DNA of 64,000 nt from assembly GCA_905250075.1 (NCBI GenBank), contig CAJNOP010000107.1, forward strand, positions 186,551 to 250,550, given 5' to 3'. Shown here in pieces: positions 52,263 to 62,659 of this stretch. Within the stretch, counting starts at the first letter, position 1, and the number at the start of each line of letters is the position of its first letter. Made by a program: the position numbers and the translations under genes. The notes under the pieces are model-generated. The model was given only the letters and a program-made list of their open reading frames with translations, was not told the DNA's origin and searched no databases. The DNA comes from Rotaria sp. Silwood1. Taxonomy: Eukaryota > Rotifera > Eurotatoria > Philodinida > Philodinidae.

Positions 52263-52540
52263 TATTAGGTGTGGGGTGGATGGGGCTACTAAGCAAAAGA
52301 ATCACATCCGTATCATCGATGTGAAATTACCACGATAGATTTAGGTGATCTCGTAATTCTCAATGTTGGAACTCAGAGGCATAGAGCCTACATAAGAGTG
52401 TTGAGTGTGTCCATCTGAGCATCCTCATTCAGTCTCTATGCTTCTAGGTTCCAAAGTTGAGAATTCAGAGATCACCTACATCCGTCGCAGTAGCTTCAAA
52501 TCGCCATCTGCACCCACACACTACACCTCATCCTACACGA
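52263..52540. repeat. imperfect palindrome with TGTGGG-like outer ends
   Basis: aggtgatctcgtaattctc at 52342 recurs inverted at about 52463-52481, and matching continues through the segment that includes tgcatagag-like text. The palindrome extends outward to ggtgtggggtggatgggg at 52268 and its C-rich counterpart acccacacactacacc at 52510. No coding sequence lies inside. Confidence 0.7.
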
Positions 52541-53534
52541 TATATTTGTCCTGACTGTGATGCACCTCTATATATTGCTGATTGTTTCAACGACAACCAT
52601 ACAAAGATGGACTACTAATGCTTTTTTGAGACAAATATGTAATTTCTTCGTAAAGAAAAAAGATCATATTTAAAATTTTCAATTTTCGCAAAAAAAAGCC
52701 GGAACTGAAAGGGTTAAAATGATGCCTGCATGGATGCGGGTGCGTTTGATTTAAGAAAAGACTCACATTCACGCTCAAATACCTGCACTATTTGATCGGA
52801 GAACTGTAAATGGTCGTGAGAATAACCGGAATTTTCCAAAAAAATGAAACATTGAAAGAATAAACATTTTCTTAACTACGAAGAATAAATTTTATTAAAC
52901 AAGTTCCTACGAGATTAAAAAATTACTTTTCGAGAATGCCTTCGGGCATGAACTTTCTTTTTCGTTCCAGAAATTTATAAAGAGTCTTAAGAGCCCACTT
53001 CAAAGAGTAATAAAGCATCTTCAGAACGTGGTTTCAGACGTTCTTTTCTATCAGCTTTTTTTCCCCATAGGATATGCACGTACATATTGTAATACCTTGT
53101 TTATCGTCTAAACTAACATTAGATTTCTATTAAATGACAAACAGGTGATGTTCATTTAATATTCAGCATAACAAAAATATTGAATTGAAAAAAAACCGAT
53201 TGAATATAATAATCATTTGAGATGTTCATCAATCTATCTGAAGACTAGATTATTTTTATTAATGATTTCTGAAGATAGGAAGCAAGGCATAGGCTTCTCT
53301 AAAATTAAAATTTTTTTCTTTTTCATAATACTATTAACTTTAAAAATAAAAATCTTTTTAGAGCACCATCTGTCAATTGTATTTGATCTTGAGATTCCAT
53401 TGACTAACTCAAAGATAAATAACAGCCAATGTTCAAATTAATACACAACTTGATATTTCTATCTTTTATTTCGGTTGACATAACAAAAACACAATATCAA
53501 AAAAGTTTTCATATATACTGTCACAAATTCTTGA
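52541..53534. other. non-coding
   Basis: No gene was recognised. Confidence 0.45.
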
Positions 53535-53980
53535 TCAACCTAAATTACTTATGTCACTGTCGATATAACAGTTATTGGTGGCCATTTTATTCTTTTCATT
53601 AAAGGTTTCACCGGTTCTGTCATTTCCAAAAGAGCAGCCATCACAAATACCAAGGATATATCGGCGAACAAAAGAGCAATACGAAAATGACATCAAAATA
53701 AAGATCAAATAAGGAAAATCAAGTGCGGCTAAAATGGATATAAGTGAAACTATACGTCGAATCATTGTTAATTCTTGTTGAGCATGGGATAATCTATTAA
53801 CTGGATTTACATGTTTACTCATTTCTTGTGCATATCTAACCATTTTTAAATAGATAAATATTATGCTTAGCATAGGCAATAAATAAATATAAATTGCACT
53901 AGAAATTGTTAGTAACGAAAATTCTAGAAGTACTTAACACATTTGATTATCAACACCAGCCATGCAGAATCTACCCGTGT
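53535..53980 (-). pseudogene. GPCR fragment (helices 5-6)
   Basis: Reading on the minus strand from about 53980, the frame gives GRFCMAGVDNQMC, a TAA stop at ~53935, then VLLEFSLLTISSAIYIYLLP and SIIFIYLKMVRYAQEMSKHV, and then SHAQQELTMIRRIVSLISIL with a further helix. This is the loop 2 to helix 6 part of a class A receptor of the kind expanded in bdelloids. Helices 1-4 are missing, a stop interrupts the fragment, and after helix 6 the sequence becomes hydrophilic (GCSFGNDRTGETFNEKN) instead of giving helix 7. It is a truncated pseudogene. Confidence 0.65.
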
Positions 53981-54456
53981 GAGCGGACGGTCGTCAGGGG
54001 AAATGTTGCAAAACTCATGAGCACCTGAGGAAATTTTTGAAAATTTAGTGGCACCTAAGGCAGCGTTTTGACATTTTCTTTCATAGGGAAATTTTGAAAA
54101 TGAAACTCGGTTTATCTATCCATCTATCTATATATTGGGTGTGGGTGTGGGGTTTCTTTTCATTCACACTCACATCCACACCCCACAGAGGAAGAGTTTA
54201 CAATCTCAAATAAACTAAATATCATGTCGCCTAATTAGAACACCTAATCAATGAAAGTGATCCATATAGACAAATCTGTTGTTTTCTTGTCATTTATTTT
54301 TTGTATAAATTTTTCTCAATTAAATATAGAAAACTTTAAAAAATAACGTTGAAAATATTAAAAGCCATCTGAAAGTGAAAATTAGAAAGGATTTTTCGAT
54401 GAAAGCAGATGCATGAATTACTGCTAATACCAAACTCTCGTTAATAAATAGTTTCC
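53981..54456. repeat. spacer with TGTGGG-like inverted pair
   Basis: A G-rich run (gggtgtgggtgtgggg, 54137-54152) is followed after about 12 nt by a C-rich run (cactcacatccacacccc, 54167-54184), next to a short tatctatc repeat. No gene. Confidence 0.75.
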
Positions 54457-57400
54457 TCAATGATGATACAGATTGCTTTCGTCTTCAGCAGTGAAACTGT
54501 CGTAGCGCCAATCGAGTGTGGTGAATCTCTATATTGAAATATAATGACAAACGTACAATAGATAAAAAAGAAAATTAGTCTCACCGTATTATTTCGTAAT
54601 GACTGAGCCAGATATTTTGCCCCTTCAGCACCAAAACCGTTGTAGCACAAATCGAGTGTAGTGAGTGTCTGTATTGAAACATAATGGTGAATTTACGATG
54701 GATAAAAAGAAAACTTGTCTCACGCTATTATTCTGTAATGCGTGAGCCAGATATTGTGCTCCTTCAGGACCGATTTTGTTACAATAAAGATCCAGTGTGG
54801 TAAGTGCCTGTATTGGAACATAATAGTAAATTTATTGGCGAGGAGAAGATAATTTGTCTCACCGTATTATTCTGTAATGCTTTAGCCAAATATTGTGCTC
54901 CTTTAGCACCGATGTTATTTTTTTTAAGAATGAGTGTAGTGAGTGCCTATAATAAAATATAATAGTGGATTTACAGTCGATGAGAAAATAACTTGTTTCA
55001 CTATATTATTTTGTAATACTTCAGCCAGATATTGTGCGCCTTCAGCATCAATGTTGTTTTGCTCAAGATTAAGTGTAGTGAGTGTCTATATTGAAACATA
55101 ATGGTTAATTTATAGTCTATGAGAACAAAACTGGTCTCACTGTATTATTCTGTAATACTTGAGCTAGATGTTGTGCCCCTTTATTACCAATATTGTTGAA
55201 ACCGAACTCGAGTGTCGTGAGTTTCTATTATGAAACATAATGATTAATTTATACTCCATGACAAGAACCCTGATCTCACAGTGTTTTTCTGTAACGCTTG
55301 AGCCAGATACTGAGTCCCTTCAGCACTGATATTGTTTGAGTTGAGGTCTAGTATAGTGAGTGTCTGTATTGAAACATAATGTTGAATTTTTAGTTAAAGA
55401 CAAGAAACCTGATCTCACAGTGTTTTTCTCTAATGCTTGAGCCAGATATTGTGCCCCTTCTGCATTGATATTGTTCCAGGGCAAATTGAGTGTAGTGAGT
55501 GTCTGTATTGAAATATAATGAAGAATTTAGAGTAGATAAGAAGAAAACTGTCTCACCGTATTATTCTGTAATGCTTGAGACAAATATTGTGCTCCTGCAG
55601 TACCTATACGCAACCAATCGAGATCGAGCATGGTGAGTGCCTGTATTGAAACATAATGTTGAATTTATAGTTGATGAGAAAATAACTTGTCTCACTCTGT
55701 TATTCTGCAATGCTTGAGCTAGATATTGTGCTCCTTCAGCATCGATTCTGTTGCTTCCAAGTTGGAGTGTAATGAGTGTCTGTATTGGTAAATAATGGTT
55801 AATTTATAGTCGATGATGAGAAACCTGTTCTCACTTTATTATGGTGTAATGCTTGAGCCAGATATTGAGTTCCTTCAGTACCGATATTGTTTGATCGAAG
55901 ATCTAGTGCAGTGAGTGTCTGTATTGAAACACAAATGCTGAATTTATAGTCGATGAGAAGAACACTAATCTCACAGTATTATTCTGTAATGCTTGAGCTA
56001 GATATTGTGCTCCTTGGTCATCCATGCTGTTGACGCATAGATTGAGCGTGATGAGTGTCTATATTGACATATAATGATGAATTTGTAGTAGATGTGATAG
56101 CTGATCTTACCATATTATTCTGTAATGCTTGGGCCAGATATTGTACCCCTTCAGTACCGATGTAGTTTTGCTCAAGATTCAGCGTATTGAGTGTCTATAT
56201 TGAAACATAATGTTGAATATTTACTTAATAAGAAGAAATCGGGTCTCACGGTGTTTTTCTCTAATGCTTGAGCCAGATATTGTGCTCCTTTAGCACCGAT
56301 GTCATTTTGCTGAAGGTTAAGTGTAGTGAGTGTCTATATTGAAACATAATTGTTAATTTATAGTCAATGATAAGAAACCTAGTTTCACGGTGTTTTTAAG
56401 TAATGCTTGCGCCAGATGTCGTGCTCCTTCAGCATCAATATTGTTAGTCCCAAGATAGAGCGTGATGAGTGTCTATATTGACAAATAATGATGAATCTAT
56501 AGTCGATCAGAAAATAACTTCTCTCACTGTATTATTCTGTAATGCTTCAGCCAAATATTGTGTCCCTTCAGTCTTGAGATAGTTGTGGCGCAAGTCGAGT
56601 GTGGTGAGTGTCTGTATTGAAACATAATGGTGAATTTACAAGAGATAAGAAAAAAAATGGTTTCACCTTATTATTTTGTAATGTTTCAGCTAGATATTGT
56701 GCTCCTTGAACACCGATGCTGTTGCAATAAAGATTCAGCATGGTGAGTGCCTGTATTGGAATATAATAGTGAATTTACAATAGATAAGAAGAAAACTGGT
56801 CTCACTGTATTATTCTGTAATGCTTCAGCCAAATATTGTGTCCCTTTAGCACCGATGTCGTTTCGCTCAAGCTTAAGTGTGGTGAGTGTCTATATTGAAA
56901 CATAATGATGAGTTAATAGTTGATGAGAAGACAACTTGTCTCACTCTGTTATTCTGTAATGCTTGAGCTAGATGTTGTGCCCCTATAGCACCGATTCTGT
57001 TGTTCTCAATATCGAGTGTAGTGAGTGTCTATATTGAAAGACAATAGTTAATTTATAATCGATGAGAAGAAGACTGATCTCACGGTATTATTGTATAATG
57101 CTTGAGCCAGATATTGTGCACCTTGGTCGCCAATTTGGTTGACCGGAAGACGAAGTGTGATGAGTGTCTATATTGAAACATAATGTTGAATATTTAGTTA
57201 ATAAGAAGAAACCTGGTCTCACATTGTTTTTCTCTAATGCTCGAGCCAGATATTGTGTCCCTTTAGCACCAATATTATTCCACGGCAAATTCAGTGTAGA
57301 GAGTGTCTGTTTTGAAAAATAATGATGAATTTATATTTAGTAAGAACAATTCTCCCACCGAGTTATGCTGTAATGCATATGCTAAGTTTTGTAATGTTTG

Positions 57401-58950
57401 ATCGTCGCTAGTTATCTGTTTCATGTCCAGTTTGTTGAACGTCTATAGACAATTTTAGAGAAAATTAAATTTTTTTTAAATAGGAGATTCTCGTTAAGCA
57501 GCGTTCTTTCTAGGATCATTTTCTTCTATTAACAAGGATTCTCAAGCCATCTTTGGACAGTTCTTAAGAGTAGTATTTTGTGAAATAAAACATGCAATAA
57601 GAGATTCGGTGTAGTAACACATGTATAGCATTATGATCTGTATACTTGAGAAAGAAGATTTCAATGATTAATACAATTGTAAAAATTCGCCTATATTTGA
57701 AAAAGAAGATTAAGAATCATTTTCTCTTGCATTCACTCAATTGAACACGAATGTTTTCCAAGTTGGATTTTGCAAAAATATTGGACTATAATGACTTCCG
57801 TATGAATTTTCGTATCAAAAACTAGATTCAAAAACTAGAATTGAATTTTGTTGGTTTCCTTTAACATTTATAAATAAGTTGGTATTTATCAACGTCGGAT
57901 GAAATATCCTAAGAATCTTTGAATAATATTGTTTCCATTCAATATGAAGAGTGAAGATCTGTTGCACTATAAATCACCAGATAGAAGATTGAAAAGCATA
58001 TGGTATCAAAAGATTGATGTAATTAAATTTCTTCAATTGTATCTAAAGTTTTATTTGTCTTTGATAACTAGAGTGTTTGATTGATTTGAAAAGTGTTAGA
58101 AAATTAGGAAACTATTCAAAATGATAATATTCGATTGTTACATATTTCTTATGTTTTAAAATGATGAATATGAGTGTGTTATTTTTTTTTTTTACAATGA
58201 TCACCAAATACAACCTTTGATCGAAGATGTTAATTTAATTTATTTATGCTTTATAGGATTGTCATTACAAAGCAACTAGGATTAGTGAATTTGTTTACTA
58301 ATTACAAAATGGATGGAAAAATAACTTCCAAATTTCGATGATTTTTCAAAGGTATTTTCGTTTCTCATCGACATGGTACATAAAGAACTTTCTGTTCTGA
58401 CTTTGTCTTAGTCTTTGCAATGTATCAGAATTCATAGTCTTCAACATCTGTCACTAAACACTTAGTGAAAGATTAAGAAGTAATAATGATGCAACTTTTA
58501 AGATATTACATACAAGGTTTTACTGCAGATCTTTTGAGATGAACGATAAATATATTAGAATTCTGGAACTGAATGCAATTTAATTCGATCGCTAATTCAA
58601 ATTTAGTTATGTCAAATAGGATCGAATTTGGGTTTGAACAAGTTCAAATCGTGTTGAACTCTAATATTAATGCATTACTAACTTCTCTGAGTTTTGAAGA
58701 TCACTCAATGTCTATGTGTTCGAGGGGAAATAATAGTTGCATATAGCCTTTAGCTTAGCATCATATTATAGAAGTTCTGTCATTTACAAAAAGTGAAGCT
58801 GTAGTTTACCTGATATCGCTGATAAGTATCAGTGATGGTATTGAGACGTGTGCACACATTTCGAACTGAGAGAAGAATGGTTAATTGATCGAGATTGTCC
58901 AGAATACGGTAGATCAATTCGACTGATAATGTAAGAAGTGAATGAGTCAT
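54457..58950 (-). CDS. F-box/LRR protein with 21 exon-encoded leucine-rich repeats (about 658 aa, 23 exons)
   Basis: Exon 1 (58950-58810, 47 codons) encodes an F-box-like start, SVELIYRILDNLDQLTILLS, ending TYQRYQ before GTAAAC. After a 1367-nt intron come 21 exons of exactly 84 nt: 57442-57359, 57306-57223, 57167-57084, 57028-56945, 56889-56806, 56750-56667, 56611-56528, 56472-56389, 56333-56250, 56194-56111, 56058-55975, 55918-55835, 55779-55696, 55640-55557, 55502-55419, 55363-55280, 55224-55141, 55085-55002, 54946-54863, 54807-54724 and 54668-54585. Exon 23 (54528-54457) closes the frame. Each 84-nt exon is phase 0-0 and encodes one 28-residue ribonuclease-inhibitor-type LRR (T-L-T-T-L-x-L ... 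N-x-I-G ... A-Q-Y-L-A-x-A-L-x-N-N). I translated all 21 and found no stop. It is a likely SCF ubiquitin-ligase substrate receptor or other LRR scaffold; the partner is unknown. Confidence 0.88.
54585..57442 (-). repeat. tandem array of 21 LRR exon-intron units (about 139 bp period)
   Basis: Each unit is one 84-nt exon plus a 48-62-nt intron. Introns are also related: most run GTGAGA... to ...TATTATGTTTCAATATAG or ...CAATACAG. The duplication unit was therefore exon plus intron, not cDNA. Confidence 0.92.
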
Positions 58951-59524
58951 ATTGTTAGATATAGTTGCGTTCTATTTGTTATAAGGTGTTTTTTTGATGA
59001 AATGTATGAGCGTTGAAACAGTATGTTATTTCTGAAGAGCACGTTTGTGTAATGTCGTGTTGGTGTAAATAACGATAAAATTGCAACGAACCTCACATGA
59101 GAAGAGAAATAGCTTTAAATTGCTTCATCAAGCATAGAAAAGGAAAGAAAAAAAAATACATTAAGACAAACTGTTTGGAAGAAGGCGAGAAAAAAAAGCA
59201 GGTGAAAACATTTCAGTACAGTCGTTAAGAAAAATATCGATATGGACATTATTAAAATGCGTCGATATTCAAGAGTACCGTAAAAATATCTCGATAGATG
59301 GTGATTCTAACAAGTAGTTTTATTACATTTATTTTATGAATATTTCCATCATAAGTGTATTCTATCTCCTACATTGCAGGCTGTAGTTATCACATCAAAT
59401 AGATTTTTAAATTTTTACAAATAGTTTTTTCAAGATTAATTATGTTTGACGAAATAGTAATCATAATAAATGAGTTGATGAGAAAATAACAAACAAAAAT
59501 AAATTTGTTTTATACTCAATTGTT
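58951..59524. other. intergenic
   Basis: No gene was recognised. This is the upstream side of the minus-strand LRR gene and presumably carries its promoter. Confidence 0.45.
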
Positions 59525-59830
59525 ATGATATTTCGATTGAAAATATTTGATGCAGTGAATATAACAAACTGGTCAAATATAATTCATATTATATCAGAGA
59601 TATTATCCATTCCAATATTAAGAACAGAATATGTCAGAATTTATATCGATCAGATAACAAATGCCATAAAACAGTTTTCATCATTATTCATTTGTTTATC
59701 AGTCAATTTAGTTGACATGAATATTCAAATGAAAGATGAATGTTCATTTAATAATATAAAACTTCAACAATTCTTAGAATCAGTAACAGAACTTAGACAA
59801 TTCCATCTTTACCCACGGAAAAAAATTTTC
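59525..59830 (+). pseudogene. truncated open frame ending at a TGTGGG-like repeat
   Basis: About 102 residues of ordinary-looking protein (for example FDAVNITNWSNIIHIISEIL and SVTELRQFHLYPRKKIF) run from the ATG at 59525 and then pass straight into a G-rich repeat that codes only Gly/Val/Cys/Trp before a stop at 59866. The leucine-rich helical pattern resembles the C-terminal halves of bdelloid F-box-like proteins, but this is a weak resemblance. No upstream exon could be fixed. Confidence 0.4.
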
Positions 59831-59940
59831 GGGGTGTGGGTGGGGTGTAGGTGTGGATGTGAGTGAAGAAAGAAGACACATCCACACCCACACTCACTCA
59901 CACACCGACATCCGCATGCACGCCCACACTCACACCCTCT
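59831..59940. repeat. TGTGGG-like G-rich run followed by C-rich run
   Basis: ggggtgtgggtggggtgtag at 59831 begins a G-rich run to about 59863. After 13 nt, a longer run of CCACAC/CACTCA units on the same strand extends to 59940. Together they form a head-to-head inverted pair. Confidence 0.85.
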
Positions 59941-59968
59941 TGTGCTCTCAACACTCCCACACCCACTC

Positions 59969-60075
59969 ACCAACTCAGATAGTTACCAACTGAGATGGTA
60001 ACCAACTGAAATAGCTACCAACTCAGATGGTTATCATCTGACTTGGTAGTCAATTCAACCGACTTGGAAGCCAAT
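59969..60075. repeat. minisatellite of about 17 bp
   Basis: About five to six degenerate copies of a unit like taccaactgagatggt follow directly after the C-rich run at 59940. Confidence 0.7.
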
Positions 60076-60710
60076 TCATGAGGGGTCTAACTGACTTAGT
60101 GCCATGAACTAATTATCTAAAATATAATTCTTGTCTATATGATCGATTAAATTCATCTTATATTCATTTCCGGGGATAAATTCATTCGGCAAAAATGGAA
60201 TCGACGAACTTTATTTTCGGCGAAGTTGTTGTCGGCGAAAATGAAATTTACCGTCTTTTCATCATTCTCTGACGAAAAGAATGATGTTTCTTGACTACTA
60301 GTATATGAAGGGTGATAAGTCTTTCCATTGTTCTGTTTCTTTTCTTAAGTTGTTGTTATCATCGCATCGCGTCATCATCCAACATCAACGATTAAATGTG
60401 TTGTTTCGTTTCTTTTTTTTATATGAGACGGGTTAGAGAGGAAAGGAGTGATGACCGTTAAGGGTAAGGTTTCGCGTTATATGAGGACTTCCGAGTAATC
60501 CCTAAAATCTTGGCCAGAAACTGTTTTGGTGTCCGTAGCACACGATGGGAACTCTAGACTCATTGATATGTGGTATCGGATGAGTGCATGTGGATGATAT
60601 GAGCCTTCCTACGCGTGCGAGAATAGAATAGCTTTCGATACATTTTACATTCAGTCGTGATTTATTTGAACGAGAAAAGGAATAAAAGAAAAAATATTTT
60701 TGTATTGAGT
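60076..60710. other. non-coding
   Basis: No gene was recognised. Confidence 0.45.
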
Positions 60711-61679
60711 TTATTCGATATTATGTCTTTGTATTCGATTATTCCAAGAATCAGCAACATAGAGATTGCCATGGCAATCGAATGATAAACCTGCGGGATA
60801 ATAGAATTGATTCGACTGTGCTCCTTGATCGTTTCCACCAACAATGACACTTCCCTGTGTGGCTCCTTTTGGCCAACGCATGATTCGCTTATTTATCCGC
60901 TCAGCTACATAGACAGTCCCCAATTGATCGACAACGACTCCTCGAGGACCATGCAATTGTATGAGACTATTTCCTGGTCCTTGACCACCGGCTACGACAA
61001 TGCCTTGTGTTGCACCTTCTTCCCATTTCATTACTCGATGATTTCCATATTCGGACACATAAACTGAACGATCTCGATCAACAAATACGTAGTGGGGTGC
61101 AGAGAGTTGATCGAGACGATATCCTTTTCCATTGCCACCCGCAACCACTATTCCTTTAGTGTCACCAATTTTATATCGTCTCACTTCATGTTTTTCACTG
61201 TCAACGACATAGAGAGAACCATTTTCGTCCATTGTCAAACCGATGCAAGAGATATTCGAAATAATTGTTTCTCCACTCGTACCATTTCGACGAGGCCATC
61301 GGACTACTCTGTAGTTCCATCTATCGCTGATGATGAGAGTATCGCTCTCTTTGTCGATTATCACATCTATTGGGTTATTTAATTGATGAGCTCCATTTCC
61401 TTGTCCATTTCCACCAGCAACTACTTTACCATTCATTGCACCAGATTTCCATTCTACAATACGGTTATTTCCCCAATCAGCGACATAAATCGTTTGATCA
61501 TCGTCGACGTAAAAACCATACGACCAAGAAAGTTGATTGGTTCCGCTGCCTTGTCCATTTCCTCCAGCAACAGTGATAGCATTCTGTGACCATTTTGCAT
61601 TCGTATGAATATCAACCATACTTGCACTTAGTGGCACTGAAATAGAAAAGTATGGAGCAGAACTAATCACTGTTTTCAT
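60711..61679 (-). CDS. NHL-repeat beta-propeller protein (322 aa)
   Basis: Six NHL repeats form a probable six-bladed propeller. Blades are marked by IYVADWGNNRIVEW, LIISDRWNYRVVRW, LYVVDSEKHEVRRY, VYVSEYGNHRVMKW, VYVAERINKRIMRW and LYVADSWNNRIQRH, with glycine-rich VAGGNGQG linkers between them. Proteins of this kind are greatly expanded in bdelloids and have no assigned function; NHL propellers bind protein or RNA. The start is the first ATG at 61679. A T-rich tract with CAG at about 61642 just inside the frame could be an acceptor, so an upstream exon encoding a signal peptide or membrane anchor is possible. The frame shows no breaks. Confidence 0.85.
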   Translation of the reverse strand: MKTVISSAPYFSISVPLSASMVDIHTNAKWSQNAITVAGGNGQGSGTNQLSWSYGFYVDDDQTIYVADWGNNRIVEWKSGAMNGKVVAGGNGQGNGAHQLNNPIDVIIDKESDTLIISDRWNYRVVRWPRRNGTSGETIISNISCIGLTMDENGSLYVVDSEKHEVRRYKIGDTKGIVVAGGNGKGYRLDQLSAPHYVFVDRDRSVYVSEYGNHRVMKWEEGATQGIVVAGGQGPGNSLIQLHGPRGVVVDQLGTVYVAERINKRIMRWPKGATQGSVIVGGNDQGAQSNQFYYPAGLSFDCHGNLYVADSWNNRIQRHNIE

Positions 61680-62659
61680 TCAAATGCGTTATTCATTTTG
61701 CTTATAATTCAGGGGATATTTGCAATTTAACTGATATGATAAGAAAGGATTAATCAGAAGAAATAAATCTACAAAAATATGAACTTATGAAAACTATCAA
61801 ATTGTAAATGAAATTTGCTTTGATCTAATGTTTTCGACATACTCATTTTACAACTGTAATCTAGCTTCATTGTGAGTCAGTGGTGACAATGGCACAATGC
61901 TAAAAAATCTCGATAAACATGCATGTTCGAAGATTCAAGTAATACTATTTCAACAAATCGTTTCTTGTTGCTGTAATTTTTATCTGATAAATTCTAACTT
62001 TTCTGTCGTGTATACACTTTCATTAACACCTTCGGGACGGGCCACGTATATATATGTGATAACTGTATCAACTTGTAATTTGATTTATTAGTGTCTCCTA
62101 TGATATGATTCTGGTCTGTTGGAGAACGACGATCATGTATCTTAACTATTTCTATTAATTTTCTATATATATATAAATTATCGTCCTGTTCTATGTTTCA
62201 AAATCTTTGTGGTTACTACTGTATTGAACATTAACTTAATAACAATAAAAAATAGCGGAAGTAACTATGAAAATGAGAGATACGTCGTCGCTGAGGTAAA
62301 AAAGAATATTTCAGAGTATACATAAATTGATTAACAAAGGGAAATTATGATGTCAGTTTACAATAATGTAAAGAAAGAGAACATCGGAGTGGAATCTGCA
62401 TGACAGAAGCAATGATTTATGATACTCATAACTCTATAATTTTTAACATTCTGTCATCTATATTTAAGCGTATTACATTTATGAATAGTCCTTCTATGTG
62501 TTCACCTTTATTCATTCTTATTCTGGCATATTCTATGTTGTTCTTAGCTCTCTGGTCCTCAAGTATATGGTACTTTCCATCACTTACATAAAGGAGTTCA
62601 ACTATATTACGAAATACTCTGACAAATACTTTAGTATTTAATACTTTTTATCAATTGAA
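61680..62659. other. non-coding
   Basis: No gene was recognised; short frames only. Confidence 0.45.
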
